From Periplaneta americana (lineage: Eukaryota > Arthropoda > Insecta > Blattodea > Blattidae), in NCBI RefSeq assembly GCF_040183065.1, contig NC_091122.1, forward strand, positions 152,921,955 through 152,985,954: 64,000 nt of DNA. The letters run 5' to 3'. A model generated the notes under the pieces. The model had not been told where the DNA came from and made no database searches. It saw nothing but the letters and a program-made list of their open reading frames with translations. Below, one piece after another: positions 1 through 12,073 of this stretch (position 1 is the stretch's first letter; each line of letters begins with the position of its first letter). The position numbers were made by a program, and so were the translations under genes.

Positions 1-895
1 AAAATTTAAAAATTTTGAATTGATTTTGAATTTCTAAATTTCTAAAAATTTTGAAAATTTTGAAATTTTTTTAAAATTTTGAAATTTTTATTAATTTTGA
101 AAATTTTTGTAATTGTTTTAAAATTTGAAATAATTTAAAATTTTTCAAAATTTTGAAATTTCTTTTTTTTTTTAAATCAAAATTTTTTGAAAACGAACTG
201 TTTTTCAATTTTGATTTTTTTTTCAATTTTCAATTAATTTCCAAAAAATATTGAAATGATTTTGAAAAACTAGAAAAATTTTGAAAATTTGAAAAATTTT
301 AGAAATTTGAATATTCTGAATTTTGAATTAATTTCTAAATTTCTCAAAATTTTGAAAATTTTGAATTTTTTTTTTAAATTTTGAAATTTTTATTAACTTT
401 TGAAAATTTTGTAATTGTTTTCAAATTTGAAAAAATTTAAAATTTTTCAAAATTTTGAAATTTATTTTTGAAAAATCAAATTTTTTGAAAACTAATTGTT
501 TTTTAATTTTGAATTTTTTTTAATTTTAAATTAATTTCCAAAAAATATTGAAAAAAAACTAGAAAAATTTTGAAATATTGAAGAATTTTAGAAATTTCAA
601 TATTCTGAATTTTGAATTAATCTTGCAATTTTTTGAAATCATTTTTAATTTTTTAAAATTCTAAAAATTTTTGAAATTTGCATTTTGAAAAATTTAGGAA
701 AATTTTAATATTGTGAAATTTAAATTTTTGAAAATAGTGAAATTTTTTTTCGACTTTTGAAAATTAAAATTTTTTTTTATTTTGAAAGTTTTTTAATTTT
801 TAAAACTTTTCAAAATATTTTGATTTTTGAAAAATATTTTATTTATTTTGAGTTCTGAAAATTTAAAATTTTCTGAAAATTTTGAAATTTTATTC
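1..895. repeat. AT-rich module at the left window edge (about two units)
   Basis: Almost pure A/T with recurring TTTTGAAA and AATTTT motifs. Internal repetition is visible: the segment near 190-310 recurs near 485-600, both containing a tttccaaaaaatattgaaa-like motif. It lacks the tgtgatctgaaatta terminus of the later AT modules, so it is either a more divergent subtype or is cut by the window edge. Confidence 0.85.
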
Positions 896-3385
896 AATTT
901 TGCTAATTTGAATTTGGGAGTGACAAAGAGAGAGTTTTGGAACGACTAGGAATGATTTTGGGATTGCGTTTGGTAGTGAATGCTGAATTTGCAACTCGGA
1001 GTGAATTCGGGAGAGCGTATGAGAGTGACTAGCAGTGGGAGTGGATAGGAGCGATTGTGCAAGACTAGGAGTGATTATCGGAGTGACTATAAGTGAATTG
1101 TGCGTGATTTGTTGTGATTTTACGACTCGGAGTGGGTTTGGGAGTGACAAGGAGTGAGTTTGGGAGAGACTACGAGCGACTTTTGGAGTGACTAGGAGTG
1201 AACATGGGAGTGACTGATAGTTGATTTGGGAGTGATTATGAGTGGATTTGGGAGTGATTAAGAGAGCGTTTTGGAGTGACTAGGAGTGAGTGTTTAGTGA
1301 CTAGGAGTGAGTTCTGAAGTGACTAGGAGTGAATTTGGGAGTGACTCTGGGAATGAATTTGGAAGTGACTAGAAGTGACTTTGGGAGTGACTGGGGAGTG
1401 AATTTTGGTTTGAATTGGAGATTTTTGTAGTGACTAGAAGTGAATTTGAGTGACTAAGAGTGAATTTGGGATTGAATATGAGTGGATTTTTGAGTGATTA
1501 AAAGTGTTTTTGGGAGTGAATTTTGGAGTGGATGGGAGGTAATTTGGGAGTGACTAGGTGTGAAATTGATAGTGAATATAAGTGGATTTGGGAGTGACTA
1601 GGAGCGATTTTTAGAGTGACTAGGAGTGATTTCGGAAGTGACCAGGAGTGCATTTGGGAGTGACTGAGAGTGAATAAGAGAGTGACTAGGAGTGAATTTG
1701 AGCGAATAAGAGTGAATGTGGGAGTAACTGTGTGTGTATTTGGGAGTAACTATGTGTGGATTAGGGAGTGATTAAGTCTGTATTTTGGAGTGAATTTGGG
1801 AGTGATTTGTAGTAACTTTGGGAATGGGTAGGAGTGAGTTTGAGATTGACTAGGAGTGAGTTTGGTAGTGACGAGTGAGATTGGGAGTTACTATAAAATT
1901 TTGCATGGACAAGGGGTGATTTTAGTGCGTAGGAATGAATTAGGGTGTGACTAGGAGAGAATTTGGGAGTGACTAGTAGTGAATTTGGAAGTGAGTATGG
2001 AGTGAATTTGGGTGACTTGGAGATTATGGTAGTGACTAGAAGTGAATTTGGGAGTGACTAAGAGTGATTTTGGGAGTGACTGTGAGTGGATTTGGTAGTG
2101 AATAAATGTGAATTTGGGAATGATTTATGGAATGGATGGGAGTGAATATGGGAGTGACTAGGTGTGAAATTGATAGTGAATAGAATTGGATTTGGGAGTG
2201 ACTAGGAGTGATTTTGCGACTGACTAGGAATGATTTTCGAAGTGACTGGGAGTGAATTTGGGAGTGACTGTGTGTGGATTAGGGAGTGATTAAGACTGGA
2301 TTTGGAGTTACTTTTGGAGTGGGCAGGAGTGTGTTAGGAGTGACTAGGAGTGAGTTTGGTAGTGACGAGGAGTGAGTTTGTGAGTTACTATTAAAGGACA
2401 AGGAGTGATTTTAGTGCGTAGGAATAAATTAGGGTGTGACTAGGAGAGAATTTGTGAGTGACCAGTAGTGAATTTGGGAGTGACTATGGAGTGAATTTGG
2501 GTTGAGTTGGAGATTTTGGTAGTGACGAGAAGTGAATTTGAGAGTGACTAAGAGTGAAATTAGGAGTGGCTGAGTGGATTTTGGAGAGATTAAAAGTGAA
2601 TTTGGGAGTGATTTTTGGAGTGGACGAGAGTGAATTTGGGAGTGACTAGGTGTGAAATTGAGAGTGACTTGGAGTGAATATGGGAGTAACACAGTGGATT
2701 TTGGAGTGATTATGATTGGATTTGGGAGTGATTAAGAGTGGGTTTGGGAGTGATTTCAAGTTACTTTGGGAGTGGGTAGGAGTGAGTTTGGGAGTGACTA
2801 GGAGTGAGTTTGGTAGTAAGGACAATTGAATTTGGGATGGACTGGAATTGAGTTTGGGAGTGATTAAATGTGAGTTTGGCAAAGACTAGGAGTGAGTTTG
2901 GGGTGACTAGGAGTGAGTTTGGGTGCGTCTAGTAGATTTTGCATGGACTTGGATTGAGTTTGTGACTAGTGGGTTTTTGTGAGTTTTGGGGTGACTGGGA
3001 GTGAATTTGGGACTGACTAGGAAAGAATTTGGAATTGACTAGGGAGAAATGGGGAGTGATTAAGAGTGAATTCGGTTGTTTGTCAGTGACTATAAGCGAA
3101 TTTAGTAGTGACTAATTGTGTATGAGAGTGTGACTGGGTGTGATTTTGGGAATGACGGAGTGAATTAGGGTGATGGAGTGAATTTGAGTGACTAGGAGTG
3201 AATTAGGGGTGTTCTAGGAGTAAATTGGAGCGACAAGGGGTAAATTTGTCATTGAGTGAAGTTGGGAGTGAGTAGGAGTGAATTTGGGAGTGACCAGCAT
3301 TGAGTTTGGGAATGACAAGGAGTGAATTTGCGAGTGACATAGATTTAGTTTGTGAGTGTCAAGGTGAGAATTTGGAGTGACAAGT
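896..3385. repeat. G-rich minisatellite module, long form
   Basis: Degenerate 22-bp GGAGTGA-type repeats. It opens with a recognisable start segment near 950-1020 (gactcggagtgaatt relatives) that recurs near 9585, 14086 and 15771. It contains two copies of a ttttagtgcgtaggaat segment near 1920 and 2410 that recurs near 10127 and 16695, and a first copy of the ttttgcatggactaggatt-type landmark near 2936. The block therefore has its own internal order and resembles 9573-11362. Confidence 0.85.
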
Positions 3386-3818
3386 AAATTTTTTAATTTT
3401 GAGAAAATTTGAAATTTCTTTAAATATCGAAATATTTTTAGTTTTGAAAATATTTTGAATTTTGAAAAATTTTAAATTTTGAAATTTTTTGAATTTTGGA
3501 AATTTTTTTAATTTTCAATTTTTTTTAATTTTGAGAATTTTTTAAATTAGATTTTGGAATTTTGAAAAATTCAAATTTGTGAATTTTGAAAAATTTAAAT
3601 TTTTGAATTTTGAAAAAATTAAATTTTTGAAAATTTTGAAATTTTTTGAATTTTGAAGTTTTTCTAATCTTGAAAATTTTTTAAATTATTTTGAATTTTG
3701 AAAAATTAAAAAAAATTGAAAATTTTTAATTTTTTAATTTGTCGAAATAGGTTAAATTATTTTGTGATCTGAAATTATTGAGAAATTTTGAATTTTTTTT
3801 CAATTTTGATAATTTGAA
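3386..3818. repeat. AT-rich module
   Basis: Shows the conserved start (agtaaattttttaattttga) and the conserved end (ttattttgtgatctgaaatt, then caattttgataatttgaat) that define most AT modules of satellite A. Length is about 430 bp. Confidence 0.85.
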
Positions 3819-5828
3819 TTTGGGAGTGACAGGTAGTGAATTTGAGGTGACAGAGTAATTGTGGGAGTGACTAGGAGTGATTTGAGAGTGACAGAGTGAA
3901 TATTGGAGTGACTGATAGTTGATTTGTGTGTGATTGAGAGTGGATTTTGGAGAGATTAAGAGTGGATTTGGGAGTGGCTACGAGTGAATTAGTAGTCACA
4001 AGTGGTAAATTTGTGAATGAGTGAAGTTGGGAGTGACTAGACGTGAATTTGGAAGTGACCGGCATTGAGTTTGGGAGTGATTAAGAGTGAGTTTGGGAAT
4101 GTCTAGGAGAGAATTTGCGAGTGACCTTGATTTAGTTTGGGAGTGTCCAGGAGTGATTCTGAAGAGACTAGTAAATTTTTTAATGTTGAGAAAATTTGAA
4201 ATTTCTTTAAATCTCAAAATGTATATTTTAGTTTTGAAAATTTTTTAAAATATTTTTAATTTTGAAAATTTTTAAAATTTTAAATTTTTTTTTAATTTTG
4301 AAAATTTTTTTAATTTTTAATTTTTTTAATTTTGAAAAATTTTTAAATTAGTTTTTTAATTTTGAAAAATTACAAAATTTTTTTGAAATTTGTTTGCATT
4401 TTCAAAAATTTAGATAATTTAGAAATTTTTTGAATTTTAAATTTTTTTTAATGTTGAAAAATTTTTAAATTTCGAAAATTTTTGAAATTATTTTGAATTT
4501 TGAAAAATTGAAAAAAAATTAAAAATTTTAATTTTTTAGTTTTTGAAAATAGTTTAAATTATTTTGTGATCTGAAATTATTGAAAAATATTGAAATTTTT
4601 TCCATTTTGATAATTTGAATTTGGGAGTGACAGGGAGTGAATTTGAGAGTGAATATGGGAGTGACTAGGAGTAATTTGAGAGTGACTGGGAGTGAATATG
4701 GGAGTAACTGAGATTTAATTTGGGAGTGATTAAGTGTGAATTTGGGAATGATTTGGAGTTAATTTCGGAGTGGGTAGGAGTGAATTTGGTAGTGACTAGT
4801 AGTGAATTTGGGATTGACTGGAATTGAGTTTGGGAGTGATTGGAAGTAATTTCGGGAATGACTAGGAGTGAGTTTGGGGTCACTAGGAGTGAGTTTGGGT
4901 TTCTCTAGGAGATTTTGCATGGACTAGGATTGAGTTTGTGACTTGTAGTGGGTTTTTGTGCCTAGGAGTGAATTTGAGATTGAATAGGAAAGAATTTGGA
5001 ATTGACTAGGAAGAAATGGGGAGTGATTAAGAGTGAATTCGGTTGTTTGTCAGTGACTATAAGCGAATTTAGTAGTGACTAATTGTGTATGAGAGTGTGA
5101 CTGGGTGTGACTTTGGGAATGACGGAGTGAATTAGGTTGATGGAGTGAATTTGAGTGACTAGAAGTGAATTAGGGGGTTCTAGGAGTAAATTGGAGTGAC
5201 AAGGGGTAAATTGGTCAATGAGTGAAGTTGGGAGTGAGTAGGATTGAATTTGGGAGCGACCGGCATTGAGTTTGGGAGTGATTAGGAGTGAGTTTGGGAA
5301 TGACAAGGAGTGAATTTGCGAGTGACCTAGATTTAGTTTGGGTGTGTCCAGGTGAGAATTTGGAGTGACTAGTACATTTTTTTAATTTTGAGAAAATTTG
5401 AAAATTCTTTAAATGTCGAAATATTTTTAGTTTTGAAATTTTTTAAAAATATTTTGAATTTTGAAAAATTTTAAATTATGAAATTTTTTGAATTTTGGAA
5501 ATTTTTTTAATTTTTAATTTTTTTTAATTTTGAAAATTTTTAAATTAGATTTTTGAATTTTGAAAAATTGAAATTTTTGAATTTTGAAAAATTAAAATTT
5601 TTGCATTTTGAAAAAATTGAATTTTTCAAAAATTTTGAAATTTTTTGAATTTTGAATTTTTTCTAATCTAGAAAATTTTTTAAATTTTGAAAATTTTTGA
5701 AATTATTTTGAATTTTCAAAATTAAAAGAAAAATTGAAAGTTTTTAATTTTTTAATTTTTGAAAATAGTTTGAATTATTTTGTGATCTGATTATTATTGA
5801 GAAATTTTGAATTTTTTTTCAATTTTGA
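3819..5828. repeat. Higher-order unit 1 of satellite A (short G-rich, AT, long G-rich, AT)
   Basis: Order of modules: short G-rich (about 3819-4168), AT (4169-4616), long G-rich (4617-5368), AT (5369-5828). The next 2.06 kb repeats the same order with many shared variants, including the ttgcatggactaggattgag and gaattcggttgtttgtcagt landmarks in the long G-rich part. Confidence 0.8.
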
Positions 5829-7890
5829 TAATTTGAATTTGGGAGTGACAGGTAGTGAATTTGAGAGTGACAGAGAGTGTGGGAATGACTAGGAGTGAAT
5901 TTGAGAGTGACTGGGAGTGAATATGGGAGTGACTGATAGTTGATTTGGGAGTGATTGAGAGTGGATTCGGGAGTGATTAAGTGTGGATTTTGGAGTGGTT
6001 GCGAGTGAATTCGGAGTGACAAGTGTAAATTTGTGAATGAGTGAAGTTGCGAGTGACTAGAAGTGAATTTGGGAGTGACCGGCATTGAGTTTGGGAGTGA
6101 TTAAGAGTGAGTTTGGGAATTACAAGGAGAGAATTTGCGAGTGACCTAGATTTAGTTTGGGAGTGTCCAGGAGTGATTTTGAAGTGACTAGTAAATTTTT
6201 TAATGTTGAGAAAATTTGAAATTTCTTTAAATCTCAAAATATTTTTTAATTTCGAAAATTTTTGAAAATATTTTGAATTTTAAAAATTTTAAAATTTTAA
6301 ATTTTTTTTGAATTTTGACAATTTTTTAATTATTAAATTTTTTTAATTTTGAAAATTTTTTGAATTAGTTTTTTAATTTTGAAAAATTAAAAAAAAAATT
6401 TGATGTGTGTGCATTTTCAAAAAATTTAGAAAATTTTTGAATTTTGAAAAAGTTAAATTTTTGAATTTTGAAAAATTTAAATTTTTGAAAATTTTGAAAT
6501 TTTTTTAATTTTAAATTTTTTCTAATCTTGAAAAATTTTTTAATTTCGAAAATTTTTTAAATTTGAATTTTAAAAAATTGAAAAAAAAATTGAAAATTTT
6601 TAATATTTTAGTTTTTCAAAATAATTTAAATTATTTTGTGATCTCAAATTATTGAAAAATTTTGAAATTTTTTCAATTTTGATAATTTGAATTTGGGAGT
6701 GACATGGAGTGAATTTGAGAGTGAATATGGGTGTGACTAGGAGTGAATTTGAGAGTGACTGTAAGTGAATATGGGAGTGACTGAGAGTTGATTTGGGAGT
6801 GATTATGAGTGGATTTGGGAGTGATTAAGTGTGAATTTGGGAGTGATTTGGAGTTACTTTGGGAGTGGGTAGGAGTGAGTTTGGTAGTGTCTAGTAGTGA
6901 ATTTGGGATTGACTGGAATTGAGTTTGGGAGTGTTTGAAAGTAAGTTTGGGAATGACTAGGAGTGAGTTTGGGGTGACTAGGAGTGAATTTGGATTTCTC
7001 TAGCAGATTTTGCATGGACTAGGATTGAGTTTGTGACAAGTAGTGGGTTTTTGTGCCTAGGAAAGAATTTGGAATTGACTAGGGAGAAATGGGTAACTGA
7101 TTAAGAGTGAATTCGGTTGTTTGTCAGTGACTATAAGTGAATTTAGTAGTGACTAATTGTGTATGAATGTGTGACTGGGTGTGAATTAGAGTGATGGAGT
7201 GAATTTGAGTGACTAGGAGTGAATTAGGGAGGTTCTAGGAGTATATTGGAGTGACAAGGGGTAAACTTGTGAATGACTGAAGTTGGGAGTGACTAGGAGT
7301 GAATTTTAGAGTGACCGGCATTGAGTTTGGGAGTGATTAAGAGTGAGTTTGGAAATGACAAGAATTGAATTTGCGAGTGACCTAGATTTAATTTGGGAGT
7401 GTCCAGGAGTGATTTTGAAGTGACTAGTAAATTTTTTTAATTTTTGAGAAAATTTGAAATTTGTTTAAATCTCGAAATATTTTTTAGTTTCTAAAATTTT
7501 TGGAAATATTTTGAATTTTGAAAAACTTTAAAAATTTGAATTTTTTTTTGACTTTGAAAATTTTTTAAATTAGTTTTTTAATTTTGAAAAATTAAAAGTT
7601 TATTGAAATTTGTTTGCATTTTGAGAAATTCAGAAAATTTTTGAATTTTGAAAAATTTAAATTTATGAAATTTGAAAAATTTAAATTTTTGAAAATTTTG
7701 AAATTTTTTCAATTTTGAATTTTTTTCTAATCTTGAAAATTTTTTTATTTTTAAAATTTTTTAGATTATTTTGAATTTTGAAAAATTAAAAAAAAATTGA
7801 AAAATTTTAATTTTTTAATTTTTGAAAATAGTTTAAATTATTTTGTAATCTGAAATTATTGAGAAATTTTGAAATTTTTTCAATTTTGAT
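5829..7890. repeat. Higher-order unit 2 of satellite A
   Basis: Same order as the preceding unit: short G-rich (5829-6190), AT (6191-6690), long G-rich (6691-7425), AT (7426-7890). The landmark gcatggactaggattgag near 7010 lies about 2.1 kb after its counterpart near 4914. Boundaries are given to within about 10 bp. Confidence 0.8.
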
Positions 7891-9572
7891 AATTTAAATG
7901 TGGCATTGTCAGGGAGTGAATCTGAGAGTGACTCAGAGTGAATGTGGGAGTGACTACGAGTGAATTTGAGTGACTGATAGTTGATTTTGGAGTGGTTATT
8001 AGTGGATTTAGGAGTGATTAAGAGTGGACTTGGGAGTGAGTGAATTTGGCTGTGGCTAGGAGTGAATTTAATTTTGAAAATTTTTTAAAATTAGTTTTTT
8101 AATTTTGAAAAATTAAAATTTTTTTTGAAATTTGTTTGCATTTTGAGAAATTTAGAAAATTTTTGAATTCTGAAAAATTTAAATTTTTGAAAATTTTGAA
8201 ATTTTTTGAATTTTAAATTTTTTCTCATCTTGAAAATTTTTTAAATTTTGACAATTTTTGGATTTATTTTGAATTTTGAAATATTGAAAAAAGAAATTGA
8301 AAATTTTTAATTTTTTAGTTTTTGAAAATAGTTTAAATAGTGACAGGGAGTGAATTTGAGAGTGACTGAGAATGAATGTGGGAATGACTAGGAGTGAATT
8401 TGAGAGTGACTGGGAGCGAATATGGGAGTGTCTGAAAGTTGCTTTGGGAGTGATTAAGAGTGGACTTGGGAGTGATAAAGAATGGATTTGGGAGTAATTA
8501 AGAGTGGATTTGGGAGTGGCTAGGAGTGAATTTGGGAGTGATTTGGAGTTACTTTTGGGAGTAGGTTTGAGTGAGTATGGGAGTGAGTTTGGTAGTGACT
8601 AGTAGTGTATTTGGGGTTGACTGGAATTGAGTTTGGGATTAAGTGAGTTTGGGAATGACTAGGAGTGAGTTTGGGGCGACTAGGAGTGAGTTTGGGTTTG
8701 TCTAGTATATTGTGCATGGACTAGGATTGAGTTTGTAACTAGTGGGTTTTTGTGCCTAGGAGTGAATTTGGGATTGACTAGGAAAGAATTTGCAATTGAC
8801 TATGGAGAAATGGGGAGTGATTAAGAGTGAATTCGGTTGTTTGTCAGTGACTATAAGTGAATTTAGTAGTGACTAATTGTGTATGAAAGTGTGACAGGGT
8901 GTGAATTAGGGCGATGGAGTGAATTTGAGTGACTAGGAGTGAATTAGGAAGGTTCTTGGAGTGAATTGGAGTGACAAGTGGTAAATTTGTGATTGAGTGA
9001 AGTTGGGAGTGAGTAGGAGTGAATTATGGAGTGACTTGCATTGAGTTTGGGAGTGATTAAGAGTGAGTTTGTTAATGACCAGGAGTGAATTTGGGAGTGA
9101 CCTAGATTTAGTTTGGGAGTGTCCAGAAGTGATTTTGGAGTGACTAGTACATTTTTCTAATTTTGAGAAAATTTGAAATTTCTTTAAATCTGAAAATATT
9201 TTTCAGTTTCGAAAATTTTTGAAAATATTTTGAATTTTGAAAAATTTTAAAATTTTGAAATGTTTTTTAATTTTGAAAATTTTTTAAATTTCAATTTTTT
9301 TAATTTTGAAAATTTTTTAAATTAGTTTTTTAATTTTGAAAAATTTAAAATTATTTTTGAAATTTCGTTTGCATTTTGAGAAATTTGGATATTTTTGAAT
9401 TTTGAAAAATTTAAATTTTTGAAAATTTTGAAATTTTTTGAATTTTGAATTTTTTGTAATCTTGAAAATTTTTTAAATTTTGAAAATTTTTAATTTTTTA
9501 ATTTTTGAAATAGTTTAAATTATTTTGTGATCCGAAATTATTGAAAATCTTGAAATTTTTTCAATTTTGATG
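7891..9572. repeat. Higher-order unit 3 of satellite A, shortened
   Basis: Same order with the first half contracted: short G-rich about 7891-8068, a truncated AT module about 8069-8337 that lacks the usual conserved start, long G-rich about 8338-9148, AT about 9149-9572. The contraction is consistent with unequal exchange or replication slippage. Confidence 0.75.
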
Positions 9573-11362
9573 ACTAATGAGTGACTAGGAATGATTTTGG
9601 GAGTGCATTTGGGAGTGACTCCTGAATTTGTGACTCGGAGTGAATTGGGGAGTACGTTTGAGAGTGAGTAGGAGAGGGAGTGACGGTGTGGCTAGGAGCG
9701 AATGTGGGAGAGACTAAGATTGAATTTCGGAGTGACTATGAATTGGGGGTGACGGAGTGAATTTTGGGAGAGACTAAGAGTGGTTGTGAGAGTGACTGAG
9801 TTTGGGAGCAAACTCGTAGTGGTTTTGGGAGTGACGGTGTGAATTTGGGAATGGATAGGAGTGATTTTGTGAGTGACTAGGAGTGAGATTTGGGAGTGAT
9901 TATTAGTGAGGTTTGGAGTGATTAGGAGTGACGGAATTTGGGACAGATTAAAAAATTTTACAGTAAGTTGCAGTGAGATTGAGAGTGAAAAAGAGTGAGT
10001 TTGTTAATGACTAGGAGTTAATTGGGGAGCGACTATGAGTGAATATGGAATTGACTCGGGATAATTTGGGGGTGACTAGGAGTGTGTTTGTGAGTTACTA
10101 TTAAATTTCGCAAGGACAATGAGTGATTTTAGTGCGTAGGAATAAATTAGGGTGTGACTAGGAGAGAATTTGGGAGTGACTAGTGAATTTGGGAGTGACT
10201 ATGGAGTGATTTTGGGTGTGAGTTGGAGATTTTGGTAGTGACGAGAAGTGAATTTAAGAACGACTAAAGGTGAATTTAGGAGTGGCTGTGTGGATTTGGG
10301 AGTGAGTAAAAGTGAATTTGGGAGTGATTTTTGGAGTGGACGGGAGTGAATTTGCGAGTGAATAGGTGAGAAATTGAGAGTGAATAAAAGTGGATTTGGG
10401 AGTGACTAGGACTGATATTGGGAGTGACCAGGAGTGAATTTTGGAGGGGATGGGAGTGAATGTGGAAGTGACTAGGTGTGAAATTGAGAGTGAATAGAAG
10501 TGGATTTGGGAGTGCTAGGACTGATTTTGGGAGTGACTAGGACTGATTTTGGGAGTGACTATGCATGATTTTTGGAGTTACCTGGAGTGAATGTGAGAGT
10601 GACTGAGAGTGAATATGGGAGGAGCTAGGAGTTAATTTGAGAGTGACAGAGTGAATTTGGGAGTGACTATGAGTGGATTTGGGAGAGACTAAAAGTGGAT
10701 TTGAGAGTGATTGGGAGTGGATTTGGGAGTGATTTGGAGTTACTTTGGGAGTGGGTAGGATTGAGTTTGGGAGTGACTAGGAGTGAGTTTGATAGTGACT
10801 AGTAGTGAATTTGGGAGTAACTGTAATTGAGTTTGGGACTGATTAAAAGTGAGTTTGGGAATGACTAGGAGTGAGTTTGGGTTGACTAGGAGTGAGTTTC
10901 GGTGTGTAGTAGATTTTGCATGGACTATAATTGATTTTGTGACTAGTAGTGGGTTCTTTGTACCTAGGATTGACTAGGAAAGAATTTGGAATTCACTAGG
11001 GAGAAATTGGGAGTAATTAAGAGTGAATTCGGTGGTTTGTAAGTGACTATAAGCGAATTTATTAGTGATTAATTGTTTGAGAGTCTGACTGGGTGAGATA
11101 TTGGGAATGACTGGGAGTGAATTAGGGAGATGGAGTGAATTTGAGTGACTAGGAGTGAATTAGGGAGGTTCCAGGAGTGAATTGGAGTGACAAGTGGTAA
11201 ATTTGTGAATGAGTGAAGTTGGGAGTAACTAGGAGTGAATTTGGGAGTGACCGGCATTGAGTTTCGGAGTGATTAGGAGTGAGTTTGGGAATCACTAGGA
11301 GTGAATTTGCTAGTGACCTAGACTTAGTTTGGGAGTGTCCAGGAGTGGTTTAGGAGTGACTA
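9573..11362. repeat. Long G-rich module with mixed subtypes
   Basis: A 1.8 kb run of 22-bp units without an AT interruption. It begins with the gactcggagtgaatt start segment shared with 950, 14086 and 15771, carries the ttttagtgcgtaggaat segment near 10127, and ends with the gcatggact and gaattcggtggtttgt landmarks near 10917 and 11025. It looks like a fusion of a start-type module with the long G-rich module of the 2-kb unit. Confidence 0.8.
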
Positions 11363-12073
11363 GTAAATTTTTTTTAATTTTGAGAAAATTTGACATTTCT
11401 TTAAATCTCGAAATATTTTTTAGTTTCGAAAAGTTTTGAAAATATTTTGAATTTTGAAAAATTTTAAAATTTTGAAAATTTTTTAGAATTTTTTAAATTT
11501 TTTTAATTTTAAATTTTTGTTAATTTTGCAAATTTTTTTAATTAGTTTTTTAATTTTGAAAAATTTAAAATTGTTTTTTGAAATTTCTTTGCATTTTGAG
11601 AAATTTAGAAAATTTTTAAATTTTGAAAAAACTAAATTTATGAATTTTGAAAAATTTAAATTTTGAAAATTTGAAATTTTTTTAAATCTTGAAATATTTT
11701 TAGTTTTGAAAATTTTTGAAAATATTTTGAATTTTGAAAAATTTTAAAATTTTGAAATTTTTTGAATTCTGAAAATGTTAAATTTGAATTTTTTTTTAAT
11801 TTTGAAAATTTTTTAAATTTGATTTTTGAATTTGGAAAAAATTAAATTTTTCAATTTTGAAAAAATTAAATTTTTGAAAATTTTGAAATTTTTTGAATTT
11901 TGAATTTTTTCTAATCTTGAAAATTTTTTAAATTTTGAAAATTTTTGAAATTATTTTGAATTTTGAAAAATTAAAAAAAAATTGAAAATTTTTAATTTTT
12001 AATTTTTGAAAATAGTTTAAATTACTTTGTGATCTGAAATTATTGAGAAATTTTTTCAATTTTGATAATTTGA
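11363..12073. repeat. AT-rich module with an internal duplication
   Basis: About 710 bp, nearly twice the usual AT-module length. A segment starting near 11386 (tttaaatctcgaaatattttt) recurs near 11671 (tttaaatcttgaaatattttt), so the module contains a partial tandem duplication of about 285 bp. The conserved end (tttgtgatctgaaattatt) occurs only once. Confidence 0.75.
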
